IMG/VR virus record: IMGVR_UViG_3300026484_000411
Coordinates: 1-30,648 of that record
DNA length: 30,648 nucleotides
Direction: 5' to 3' (one strand)
From: a virus
Part shown: piece by piece, positions 15,601 through 22,271 of the stretch
Position numbering within the stretch: the first letter of the stretch is position 1
Layout: each line of letters opens with the position of its first letter
Program-made: the position numbers and the translations under genes
Notes under the pieces: model-generated
Seen by the model: only the letters and a program-made list of their open reading frames with translations
The model's database searches: none
What the model was told of the DNA's origin: nothing

Positions 15601-15754
15601 AGCAAGTACCAAATTAAATAATAGTATTTTAAGAACTGGAAAAATGCCAAGCCAAGAAGAATTAGATTTAACAGATGAAACTGAAAAACAATCTAAAGCT
15701 AAAAAATTAATAAGTACTTATTTTATAGGTGCTATGATACAACCAAATTTATAA
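12659..15754 (+). CDS. Phage multisubunit RNA polymerase beta subunit, single polypeptide
   Basis: This 1031-residue protein is colinear with bacterial RpoB (about 1340 in E. coli). Matches in order are: NVRIRMSESITHLAYKV (251-267), INPLAELTLSNKITKTG (309-325), RRDINKSYFGTISPT then IGLNQTLS (338-367), SPFYEYDDTTRRIMGNQQV (401-419) with IQTGMES (433-439), ALMSYRGMNYEDGWAVADS (533-551), NGSKFTLLGSSGGKGTV (728-744) with the two nucleotide-contacting lysines K731 and K741, MSNISRKNISVVLSIYLG (770-787), and a C-terminal GRSGTKDGNGSVKIGLYDMFG (939-959). The two lysines are 10 apart here, against 8 in E. coli. It is the first gene of the rightward block. In phiKZ-type phages beta is usually split into two genes; here it is one. 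No beta-prime gene is in the window. It probably transcribes phage genes. Confidence 0.9.
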   Translation: MNAKIKIDFNNEKNGKLQFYEKHNEAGELIEYAFLTSKDDEIQYFTQDDDIKTFPKDQLNNFLIGLYNKIAKAKTNSDRIDKKNKTSVVYFNLRMFASNFPLVLLFFVHKGILGTLKYYGINYTKSRTKDRHAFLNVKITQDKNAGFLNIFAKDTFEEYLINGIRKENTRLFPIDEKMLDNPKTMENFFKKYYSLSKYLNLKNAEKNFIDITTKKVLAAKGDPSEFFEVFGKFMPDKIINGKIQSINSLDNVRIRMSESITHLAYKVLQQGISHMKNNSGRYNIKLDIDKNFISKELQASGMLQYTQNINPLAELTLSNKITKTGVGNPKKDQIVLSRRDINKSYFGTISPTTTNEYGGIGLNQTLSNKAIIKDRFGNVLVRPFNNDINGLDMLSATDSLSPFYEYDDTTRRIMGNQQVSQFAQIEHPDEPLIQTGMESMVPHLVSDRFAIKAKEDGKIIRVDNELNVSYKKGEDDFFNLDDIISRTSRGVYLPLKLTPLVKKGENVKKGQLLATTSSLKTGKLAVGKNLVIALMSYRGMNYEDGWAVADSIGKKFKSTLLKRVVIPIDREARLLDYKIELNKDTKPGETLIEYTNTKNENIESLILDANETTQGEATDGTDIGTGRSYENGNIKYLSPGGKIKNINILINSQSIDSQLLIQWKKLNKELSKKMENCRKLVDPVKKMDCQDQINNLKSAVIGNHKLNNEVYDGTIIELFIEYPNPIQNGSKFTLLGSSGGKGTVQYRIPEGMEPIAEKTGLKVEFLPTPMSNISRKNISVVLSIYLGKITYYMNLKVQELILSSQFQKAEELLVTMFTLLDKTPELDMVNSIKAFFKSRNHNEIINIVKNAHPLQRPAFPILVTPFKNKLLMKDIKAAAAYLKIPLNEKVKIMEEDGVLTEREVPVGIAPIAVLEHIPQFMANVRGSVNVKKSTITGQGRSGTKDGNGSVKIGLYDMFGLSFKKSTSLLKELHYMKADNIAASTKLNNSILRTGKMPSQEELDLTDETEKQSKAKKLISTYFIGAMIQPNL

Positions 15755-15763
15755 GGAAGAATT

Positions 15764-16045
15764 ATGCAAGAATTATTAGAATTAAGTTTAGAAGAAGAAT
15801 TGGAAATTGAATTTAACTTAAATTATGGAGTTTCTTTAAAAATTAAAGAACATACTGAAAGAGAAAATAAACAATATTTAAAAGCAAATGATTTTTTTAA
15901 AAGTTGTAAATATGCTTTAACAGAACCAAGATTAAATATCTTGGTTTCTCCTGATCAAGAGAGCATCGAAACTAAAACAAGAAAAGAATTTCTGAAAGTT
16001 AGTCAAAATAAAACAAGGTACCTAAACGAGGTAAAAGGTAATTAA
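15764..16045 (+). CDS. Hypothetical protein
   Basis: This 93-residue protein begins with a strongly acidic helix (ELLELSLEEELEIEF) and becomes basic towards the end. A good AAGGA site follows the polymerase stop. It lies 9 bases after the polymerase gene and its stop codon directly precedes the ATG of 16046. Position suggests co-expression with the polymerase; any contact with it is speculation. Confidence 0.7.
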   Translation: MQELLELSLEEELEIEFNLNYGVSLKIKEHTERENKQYLKANDFFKSCKYALTEPRLNILVSPDQESIETKTRKEFLKVSQNKTRYLNEVKGN

Positions 16046-16504
16046 ATGATATTAAATATAAATAAAAAAGTAATTTTAGAAGAAGCTTCTTATAATAATT
16101 CTGGTTTTATGACTGGAGTTAATAAAGGTTTTCATGATTCTGTTTTGCCTAAATCAGCGATTCAGAGTTATTCAAACCCTGATTTAATTAAAAACGATTT
16201 AAAGAAAACCGATTTGGCATTGTCTCAAGATTTAGCTATTCGTATGGGAAGTATGTTAGCTATTAAAGGAACTTTAGGTGGTTTAGTTTACGCGGGCGGT
16301 TTAAAAGCTCATGAAATGGCTGCTGAGGCTTATCCAGAACTTGAATTAGAACCTGGTTCACAATCAGCTGATTTTGGAGCGACTGTTCCAGCGATCGCTG
16401 CTGCTTGGATAGGCGCAGATAAATTATTAGAAAAATTACCACAAGCACATAGAAAAGTATTTAAAGAAAAAAGTATATACAAGGACCCAAATGAAAAACA
16501 ATGA
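16046..16504 (+). CDS. Probable virion-internal protein with N-terminal INKK/LEEA motif
   Basis: This 152-residue protein begins MILNINKKVILEEASY, the shared motif of this gene cluster, with an L-E-E|A site after residue 13. It has two hydrophobic segments, roughly 69-90 (MLAIKGTLGGLVYAGG) and 108-125 (FGATVPAIAAAWIGAD), so it may insert into membranes. No family is recognised. The start directly abuts the previous stop. If the motif is processed like T4 internal proteins, the mature form would start at Ala14. Confidence 0.7.
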   Translation: MILNINKKVILEEASYNNSGFMTGVNKGFHDSVLPKSAIQSYSNPDLIKNDLKKTDLALSQDLAIRMGSMLAIKGTLGGLVYAGGLKAHEMAAEAYPELELEPGSQSADFGATVPAIAAAWIGADKLLEKLPQAHRKVFKEKSIYKDPNEKQ

Positions 16505-16751
16505 AGTAATTAATAAAAAAAGAATTTTATTAGCAATGCAAAACCTAAAAGATCCTCAAAGTCATGGAAAAGCTTTTGGTTATACATTAGGAACTGGTTT
16601 AGCTGGTTTAACAGCAGGTGCTTTAATAGGTGATGTTGTTGGTAGTCCTTGGACAGGTGCTGGTATAGGTATATCTGCTGGTGCTGCGACTGGAGCAGTA
16701 CAGGCAAGAAAATATTACATAGAAAAAAATTCAAAACCGAGTTTCATATAA
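16491..16751 (+). CDS. Small glycine-zipper membrane-like protein
   Basis: This 86-residue protein has a long Gly/Ala-rich segment (about 27-67) of the type LGTGLAGLTAGALIGDVVG...GAGIGISAGAATGA, a glycine-zipper pattern able to span or cluster in membranes. It begins MKNNEVINKKRILLAMQ, which keeps the INKK part of the cluster motif but lacks the LEEA end. It overlaps the end of the preceding gene by 14 bases, with an AAGGA site inside that gene. Virion or membrane-channel roles are possible but not shown. Confidence 0.7.
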   Translation: MKNNEVINKKRILLAMQNLKDPQSHGKAFGYTLGTGLAGLTAGALIGDVVGSPWTGAGIGISAGAATGAVQARKYYIEKNSKPSFI

Positions 16752-16763
16752 AGGACAATATTT

Positions 16764-17000
16764 ATGATATTAAAAATAAATAAAAGATTAATACTGGAAG
16801 CCAAAGCAGGTCCAATATATGAATCTGAATACTATGATAATTCAATACCATGTAAAGGTATTAAAAAGAAAATGGGTTTTACTTGTAAAAAAGATAAACA
16901 AGGATTTTATATAAGTACTCATAGAGCAAGAAGTAAATCTTATAAAAGCTTAGATAAGATACCTCTTAAAGATATAAATTTTATAGATAGTACTAGATAA
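16764..17000 (+). CDS. Small basic protein with N-terminal INKR/ILEA motif
   Basis: This 78-residue basic protein begins MILKINKRLILEAKAG, with an I-L-E|A site after residue 12. The rest is lysine/arginine-rich with two cysteines (SIPCKGIKKKMGFTCKK), fitting a DNA-associated internal head protein in size and charge. An AAAGGA site lies 9 bases before the ATG. A weak hairpin (AGATAAC/GTTATCT, 16995-17014) follows its stop. Function is inferred only from the motif and composition. Confidence 0.65.
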   Translation: MILKINKRLILEAKAGPIYESEYYDNSIPCKGIKKKMGFTCKKDKQGFYISTHRARSKSYKSLDKIPLKDINFIDSTR

Positions 17001-17046
17001 CTAACTCGTTATCTAAATGGATATACTATTAATTAAGGAAAAAATA

Positions 17047-17700
17047 ATGATAATAAATATAAATAAAAAAGCACTTCTAGAAGAAGCCTTTCTAGATTCA
17101 ATAAGTAAATTTTTCGCGACGATAATCCCAACTAAACTAGATAAGTTTATTAAAGAATATTTTAGTAAAGATTCTAAAAAAATATTAAATGAAGCCACAT
17201 TTAAACAATCGAAAAGAATAAACGGGGAAACGAATATGACGGACACCTGCTTAACATCAATACTAAAATTAATAGGTAAAGAAAATTTAATTAATAAATA
17301 TAAAGCAAATAGCGAAACATTTTTAAAGGGTTATTTAAAATTTGGAAAACCTATTAAAATTACTAAGAAAAATATAAAAGATGTAAAAAAAGGAACTGTT
17401 ATTTTATTTTGGTGGGAACCGGATATTAAAAAAATAAATGGAAAAAGATTACATACTAATTTCGATGGTAATAATTTAATTTCATCTAATATTGTTGGAA
17501 ATGCTGCTCATTTTGGAATAGTTTTAGATCCAGAAAAATATCTTATTTTACATAGTGCTCCTTATTCATTTGGTAATGATGGAGTAATGGATGGTATTGG
17601 TAGTGGATTGGATTTAACGATCGAAGTTAAAAAAAGTTTTTTTACTAATCCAAGTGGAGATTCTTACGCATTAGATATGAGGGTAATAAATAAATTATGA
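17047..17700 (+). CDS. NlpC/P60-like (papain-fold) protein with N-terminal INKK/LEEA motif
   Basis: The frame is open from 17017, but the ATG at 17047 has the AAGGA site and the cluster motif (MIININKKALLEEAFLDSI), so I choose it (217 residues). After about residue 60 the pattern fits NlpC/P60-like cysteine hydrolases or amidases: MTDTCLTSILKL (C68 as candidate nucleophile), VKKGTVILFWW (114-124), and AAHFGIVLDPEKYLILHSAP (153-172) with H155. A second L-N-E|A site at residues 47-50 would release the N-terminal stretch. The likely job is hydrolysis of peptidoglycan or of a peptide bond at entry, but the fold assignment needs confirmation. It overlaps the next gene by ATGA. Confidence 0.6.
   Translation: MIININKKALLEEAFLDSISKFFATIIPTKLDKFIKEYFSKDSKKILNEATFKQSKRINGETNMTDTCLTSILKLIGKENLINKYKANSETFLKGYLKFGKPIKITKKNIKDVKKGTVILFWWEPDIKKINGKRLHTNFDGNNLISSNIVGNAAHFGIVLDPEKYLILHSAPYSFGNDGVMDGIGSGLDLTIEVKKSFFTNPSGDSYALDMRVINKL
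17056..17103 (+). repeat. 48-nt duplicated 5' gene segment, first copy
   Basis: Codons 4-19 of this gene match codons 4-19 of the next gene (17706-17753) at 47 of 48 bases, including synonymous positions. The downstream proteins are unrelated. This points to recent exchange or duplication of the N-terminal module itself. Confidence 0.85.
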
Positions 17701-19895
17701 TGAAGAATATAAATAAAAAAGCACTTCTAGAAGAAACCTTTCTAGATTCAATAGGAGACTCTGGTACAACAAGAAAAGTAAATAGAAAAGTAAATAATAG
17801 CGCAAGTATATTAAAGAATAGAAAACAATTTTTAATCGATAATGTTTTGGCATCCGATGATAAATTTTTTAGAGGCAATCCTAAAAGATATATTAAAGAA
17901 ATTGATAAAGCATTCGTTGATTATGCTTCAGATAAAAAAAAGCTTCCAAATATAGATATTAGAGCCCCAAAATTATTATTAATATCGTCAACTAGATTAG
18001 AAAATGAAAACGATTTTAAAAATATTAACTTAAACTTCGTTGGATTAAAATATTCTTCTAATCAATATTATACTGAATCTATATATAATAATATTGGAGC
18101 AATTGATTTAAAATTTAAAAAAATTCTAAAACCAGATGAAAATTTATTAAAATTTATTCAATCTAATATACATGCTAAAACTAAAAATTTATTTTCTGGA
18201 CATACAACGACCATAAATAATATTAAAAATTTATTACAAACGTTACCTGTTGATTTAAGATTTGAATCTCGTTTAGGTTCAGATCATCAAACTATAATTA
18301 AATACAAATTCCCTGTAATTAAAAATACACTGACTCAAACATACAAAGGAATATATGAAAAATTAATAGATAAAGGAACCAAAGGTGATTTATACATAAT
18401 AACTTATTTCGATGATAAGTATATATTTTTTAAAGATGATGTCATAAAAAATTTAGAAAATATTTTAAATTTAGTACTTGGTAACGATATTAAAAAATTT
18501 AAAGAACAAAAAACTAAAGCAGAAAATATCAAAAAAAATATAGTATTACCAGAAGTAAAAAATATCAAAAATTTCAATGCTGTTTTATATCCTCATCAAG
18601 AAGAAGGTGTTTCTTGGTTATTAAACCAATATTATGCTAAAACACCAGGTATTATTTTAGCAGATGATGTTGGTATGGGTAAAACCATACAATCAATTGC
18701 TTTCGCGAAACTATCAAAATTAAAAGATGTCGTTGTTGTTTGTCCGGCTTCTGTAATATCAGTTTGGGAAAAAGAAATCAAACTATTTTATCCGGAATTA
18801 CTAAAAAATACTAAAATTTATTCTTATGAATCTTTTATTGGTACTAAAATAGCTAAAACAGATTTACTTATTTTGGACGAAATTCAAAAGGTAAAAAACG
18901 ATAAAACTCAAGCACATAAAAAAATAGGCACCATAGATAAAAAATTTATTATTTTATTATCTGGTACTCCTATTGAAAATAAAGTACAGGATTTATTTAA
19001 TGTAATGTACTTTATAAATCCAGTATTTAGTCAAATCTTTAATAAATTAAAAAAGATAGGTAAACAGGAAAATTTTCTAGCAAGTATAGCTAGAAAATTT
19101 ATAGATGGTTTTTATTTAAGAAGAATAAAAACAAAAAATGAATTAAAAGCAGATTTAATTCATAAAACTATTTTAATTCCTGCAAGTCAATCAGAAAAAT
19201 TAATACATAATGAAATAAAAAAATTTTATGGAAATAAATTAATAAAAGCTAAATCAGATAACAATTTATCTTATTATAATGATGTTATAATTTCTTTAAT
19301 GAGAATGAGACAGTTGACATCCGATATTAAAATGTTAAGACACGAATCATATGTTAAAGATTATATAAACGCACGAACCGTTATAAGTTCAAAATTTGAA
19401 AAAACCAAAGAATTAATAACATCATTTAAAGAAAATGATAAAATTATAATATTTTGTAGTTTTTCAAGTACTATCCAAATGTTTAAGAAAAAATATCCAA
19501 ATGCTTTTATAATAGAGGGAAGTACTCCATCAGGAAAAAGAGGAAAAATAATTAATGATTTTCAAGAATCATTACTTCCAAAAAGCATTATATTAATTTC
19601 TCTAAAAGCTGGTAATGCTGGTATAACATTAAATAATGCTAATAAAGTAATTATATATGATTTATGGTGGAATCCTGCCGTATTACATCAAGCTATTGCA
19701 AGAGCTTATAGAATTGGTCAAACGAGAGATGTAACTGCTTTTCTAATGGTTACGAAAGACACAATAGACGAAAATATTTTAAAAATTCTAGATTTTAAAA
19801 AAGAAATAATTAATACTTTTAATAATCAAGAAGCAAATGTATCTAAAAAACAAGAAGATAATGCTATAAAACAATTAGCTAAAATGATATTTTAA
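17697..19895 (+). CDS. SNF2-family ATPase/helicase with N-terminal INKK/LEET motif
   Basis: This 732-residue protein begins MMKNINKKALLEETFLDSIG, the cluster motif. Residues 20-290 match nothing I recognise. The SNF2 motor follows: LYPHQEEGVSWLL (297-309), DDVGMGKT (323-330), VVVCPASV (346-353), LLILDEIQK (390-398), LLSGTPIENK (420-429), SLKAGNAGITL (635-645) and HQAIARAYRIGQ (664-675). Such motors move along double-stranded DNA or remodel bound proteins; bacterial RapA acts on RNA polymerase. Two adjacent ATG codons are possible starts. Position after the polymerase gene allows a RapA-like role, while the N-terminal motif suggests packaging into the head. Both are inference. Confidence 0.85.
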   Translation: MMKNINKKALLEETFLDSIGDSGTTRKVNRKVNNSASILKNRKQFLIDNVLASDDKFFRGNPKRYIKEIDKAFVDYASDKKKLPNIDIRAPKLLLISSTRLENENDFKNINLNFVGLKYSSNQYYTESIYNNIGAIDLKFKKILKPDENLLKFIQSNIHAKTKNLFSGHTTTINNIKNLLQTLPVDLRFESRLGSDHQTIIKYKFPVIKNTLTQTYKGIYEKLIDKGTKGDLYIITYFDDKYIFFKDDVIKNLENILNLVLGNDIKKFKEQKTKAENIKKNIVLPEVKNIKNFNAVLYPHQEEGVSWLLNQYYAKTPGIILADDVGMGKTIQSIAFAKLSKLKDVVVVCPASVISVWEKEIKLFYPELLKNTKIYSYESFIGTKIAKTDLLILDEIQKVKNDKTQAHKKIGTIDKKFIILLSGTPIENKVQDLFNVMYFINPVFSQIFNKLKKIGKQENFLASIARKFIDGFYLRRIKTKNELKADLIHKTILIPASQSEKLIHNEIKKFYGNKLIKAKSDNNLSYYNDVIISLMRMRQLTSDIKMLRHESYVKDYINARTVISSKFEKTKELITSFKENDKIIIFCSFSSTIQMFKKKYPNAFIIEGSTPSGKRGKIINDFQESLLPKSIILISLKAGNAGITLNNANKVIIYDLWWNPAVLHQAIARAYRIGQTRDVTAFLMVTKDTIDENILKILDFKKEIINTFNNQEANVSKKQEDNAIKQLAKMIF
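17706..17753 (+). repeat. 48-nt duplicated 5' gene segment, second copy
   Basis: Partner of 17056-17103. The only difference is GCC to ACC, which changes the residue after the LEE from Ala to Thr. Confidence 0.85.
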
Positions 19896-19903
19896 GGAAA
19901 AAT

Positions 19904-20515
19904 ATGAGACCAAACGAAGACAATAATGAAATAATAGATTATGATAAAAATATAAAATTAGTTTATATGAAATCAAAAGATATTCTAACGATTAAAGAAC
20001 GTATTTGGAAACAACATAATGAAATATGTCCAATACTTGGACTTAAAATCCCTTTGAATAAAGCGGTTCTTGATCATAAACATAAATTAAAAGCAACAGT
20101 GCCTGGACCTAATCAAGGCACTGTTAGAACTTTTCTAGATTTTCGGGCAAACGCACTTGCTGGAAAAATGGAAAATGCTTTTAAAAGATATTTTGGTGCA
20201 GATGAATCAAAACATCCTATAAGTTTACCAGAGTTTTTAAGAAATACGGCTGATTATTTAGAAAATGGAGATTATGTAGAAACTTACGACGAAATTGATT
20301 ATTACTACATTCATCCAAATGAAGTACCAAAAAGAATAAAAGTTAAAAAATCTATTCAGAATAAAATCAATAAATATTATTTAGAATTGTATCCAAGAAG
20401 GAAAAAAATTCCTTCGTTTGTATACATGAGTGATGAAGTACAAAGAATATTAGATGATATAAAAGATTTAGAAATAGCCAAAGTATTAGCTAAACAAGAA
20501 AGAAAACAAAAATAG
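19904..20515 (+). CDS. Endonuclease VII-like resolvase lacking most zinc ligands
   Basis: The central part of this 203-residue protein aligns with T4 gp49, which cleaves branched DNA before packaging. VLDHKHKL (55-62) matches LDHDHEL with catalytic D57/H58, and GTVRTFLDFRANALAGKM (72-89) matches GKVRGLLCNLCNAAEGQM with N83 in the place of catalytic Asn62. Next come FKRYFG and LPEFLRNTADYLENG. Of the four zinc cysteines in T4, only the first is present (C42); the others are Leu, Asp and Ala. It therefore appears to be a zinc-less variant that keeps the active-site residues. An unrelated basic extension follows from about residue 125. AAGGAA precedes the start. Confidence 0.75.
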   Translation: MRPNEDNNEIIDYDKNIKLVYMKSKDILTIKERIWKQHNEICPILGLKIPLNKAVLDHKHKLKATVPGPNQGTVRTFLDFRANALAGKMENAFKRYFGADESKHPISLPEFLRNTADYLENGDYVETYDEIDYYYIHPNEVPKRIKVKKSIQNKINKYYLELYPRRKKIPSFVYMSDEVQRILDDIKDLEIAKVLAKQERKQK

Positions 20516-20627
20516 ATAACTAGGAAAAAATGTATATATGTTTTTAATTTTTATTAAAATAGAAATATTTTTATTTAGATTGTATTACTTCTAGAATTAA
20601 ATTATATACGACAGGAAAATATAAAAA

Positions 20628-20747
20628 ATGAAAATATACAACAAAAAGAAAACAATTTTTGATATTATTATACCATTAGGAATTGTTTTAATTGTTAATA
20701 TTATAGCTTATTTAATGGGAGGAAGCACATGCTGTGTTTTAAGATAA
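20628..20747 (+). CDS. Possible 39-residue single-pass membrane protein
   Basis: The frame starts with AGGAAAA upstream and encodes MKIYNKKKTIFDIIIPLG, then IVLIVNIIAYLMGG and a STCCVLR tail. This is one strong transmembrane segment with a basic N-terminus (inside) and a Cys-Cys tail. It overlaps the start of 20729 by 19 bases and carries that gene's GGAGGA site. Its place just before the holin makes a role in lysis possible, but nothing proves it. Confidence 0.5.
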   Translation: MKIYNKKKTIFDIIIPLGIVLIVNIIAYLMGGSTCCVLR

Positions 20748-21136
20748 ATAAAAAATTAATTTTGGAAGAAGCGTTAACAGTTGATAAAAAATATTCAATC
20801 GCTGCAAATATGAGAGATAGTAGTAAGAGTATTAAAGAAGGAGCTGATTGGCTTAAAAAATCAAAAGCAATTAGAAATAACAAAATAACTAAAGATACTC
20901 TAACTAAAGATACTCTAACTAAAGATACTCTAACTAAAGATACACTAACTAAAGATACTCTAACTAAAGATACTCTAACTAAAGATACACCAACTAAAGA
21001 TACACCAACTAAAGATACACCAAGCTCTAAACTAAAGTATACTCCTCATTTAGGTTATGATCATGATGGTCAACCAACAATTGACCATAATCTAAATTCT
21101 AGCACAGCTAAACAAAGATTTAATACAATAACATAA
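20729..21136 (+). CDS. Small protein with INKK/LEEA motif and TKDT(L/P) repeats
   Basis: This 135-residue protein begins MLCFKINKKLILEEALTVDKK, with L-E-E|A after residue 14. Residues 54-98 are nine pentapeptides TKDTL or TKDTP encoded by 15-nt tandem repeats, followed by a hydrophilic tail. It has a strong GGAGGA site. The repeat region is likely extended and flexible. The motif suggests that it is a virion-internal protein; no other function is visible. Confidence 0.7.
   Translation: MLCFKINKKLILEEALTVDKKYSIAANMRDSSKSIKEGADWLKKSKAIRNNKITKDTLTKDTLTKDTLTKDTLTKDTLTKDTLTKDTPTKDTPTKDTPSSKLKYTPHLGYDHDGQPTIDHNLNSSTAKQRFNTIT
20888..21022 (+). repeat. 15-nt tandem repeat, nine units
   Basis: Nine units of ACTAAAGATAC(T/A)C(T/C)A run without gaps (135 nt) and encode six TKDTL then three TKDTP. 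There are no spacers, so it is not a CRISPR array. The near-identical units suggest slippage and variable copy number. Confidence 0.95.
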
Positions 21137-21147
21137 AAGGATTAATT

Positions 21148-21579
21148 ATGACAGTTCCATTCGTCTCGGATATTATTCAAAGTGGTGTAGATATTTTTAA
21201 ATCTTATTTTCCACCAAATTTAACTCCTGCTCAAAAGGCTAAACTAGAAGAAGGTTTACGAGATTATGAATTAAAAATGCAAAGAAGTATAGAATCTTAT
21301 GGTAAAGAAGTTGCGAAACAACAAGGCGAAGTAATCAAGGCAGAAATTAATTCAGAAAGCTGGATGGCTAAAAATTGGCGACCAATTACTATGTTAACTT
21401 TCGTTTTTATTATAACAAATAACTATATTTTTTATCCATATATAAATTTATTTACTGATGGTGGAATATCTTTAACTATTCCACCTGATATGTGGGATTT
21501 GCTTAAAATAGGTTTAGGTGGTTATGTAGTTGGAAGATCTGTTGAAAAAGCAGTAAAAAATTATAAACAAAAGGATTGA
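21148..21579 (+). CDS. Holin (3-TM phage holin superfamily)
   Basis: This 143-residue protein has an N-terminal helix, a long charged helix (PAQKAKLEEGLRDYELKMQRS) and the family hallmark ESWMAKNWRPITMLTFVFI at about 69-87, then transmembrane segments near 79-96, 97-103 and the Gly-rich LLKIGLGGYVVGRSVEKA near the C-terminus. Such proteins form membrane holes that start lysis. It is followed directly by the secreted nuclease and the M15 endolysin, which supports a lysis cassette. An AAAAGGA site precedes the ATG. Confidence 0.85.
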   Translation: MTVPFVSDIIQSGVDIFKSYFPPNLTPAQKAKLEEGLRDYELKMQRSIESYGKEVAKQQGEVIKAEINSESWMAKNWRPITMLTFVFIITNNYIFYPYINLFTDGGISLTIPPDMWDLLKIGLGGYVVGRSVEKAVKNYKQKD

Positions 21580-21580
21580 T

Positions 21581-22261
21581 ATGAAAATATTAAAAAATTT
21601 ATTTAAATCAATAAAGTTGTTTATAGTACTGGTGATTGCCAGTTTTACTTCATTATTAGCAACTCAATTAGAATACAAAGAATACGCTTATGATCAAGTT
21701 ATCCATAAAAGTTATTACAGTAGTTATTACAATTATGAATTAAAGGGACCAGTAATGGTAAAATATCAATTAGATGGAGATCTGGTTAATAAAATCAATA
21801 TTAAAAAAAGACCAGGTTTTAGATCAGAGAAAAAAATTCCTGCAAAGTATAGAAATTACTCATCTGATTTTAAAAAACAACCAACTTATAACAAAGGTCA
21901 TATGTTGGCAGACGCTGCAACAGATTTCGATAAAGCGATTTTAAAGGAAGCTTACGAAATGAGTAATATAGCAGTACAATCTTCTAAATTAAATCAAGGT
22001 CCTTGGAAGCGTTTAGAAGCGTATGCTAGAACACTAGCAGTTGAATACGGAACTGTTTTTGTTGAAAATTATATAAGATATAAGCAACCATTAAAAAGAA
22101 TTGGTAGACATGAAATAGCAGTTCCATATAAAATTACAAAAAAAATTGAGTATTTTGATGAAACAAAAGCTCTGATAAAAGAATGTTATGCTTTTCCTAA
22201 TGAAAATTCTTTACTAATAAGTAAAAAGTTTAAAGATTATAAAGTACAATGTTCTGATTAA
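21581..22261 (+). CDS. Secreted DNA/RNA non-specific endonuclease (beta-beta-alpha metal, NUC1 type)
   Basis: This 226-residue protein has an N-terminal signal-like segment (LFKSIKLFIVLVIASFTSLLA, about 7-27). The core has YNKGHMLADAATDF at 104-117, matching the YDRGHLAPDA motif with H108 as the likely catalytic base. NQGPWKRLEAY at 139-149 follows, with N139 as metal ligand and E147. The usual DRGH has become NKGH, so Asp and Arg are replaced. Enzymes of this family degrade DNA and RNA outside the cytoplasm. It sits between holin and endolysin in the lysis cassette, with an AAGGA site. The style resembles chromosomally encoded nucleases of Campylobacterota, from memory, so it may be a captured host gene. 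Confidence 0.8.
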   Translation: MKILKNLFKSIKLFIVLVIASFTSLLATQLEYKEYAYDQVIHKSYYSSYYNYELKGPVMVKYQLDGDLVNKINIKKRPGFRSEKKIPAKYRNYSSDFKKQPTYNKGHMLADAATDFDKAILKEAYEMSNIAVQSSKLNQGPWKRLEAYARTLAVEYGTVFVENYIRYKQPLKRIGRHEIAVPYKITKKIEYFDETKALIKECYAFPNENSLLISKKFKDYKVQCSD

Positions 22262-22271
22262 AGGATTTTAA

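Noticed and set aside
17017-17046. Upstream start of the NlpC/P60-like gene
   Set aside because: The ATG at 17017 has no ribosome binding site; the one at 17047 has AAGGA and begins the shared motif.
16263-17246. Minus-strand frames at 16263-16448, 16510-16734 and 17013-17246
   Set aside because: They lie opposite well-supported plus-strand genes, lack ribosome binding sites and translate into low-complexity hydrophobic or Gln/His-rich sequence.
20888-21022. Possible CRISPR-like array
   Set aside because: The units are 15 nt, contiguous and in-frame coding, with no spacers.
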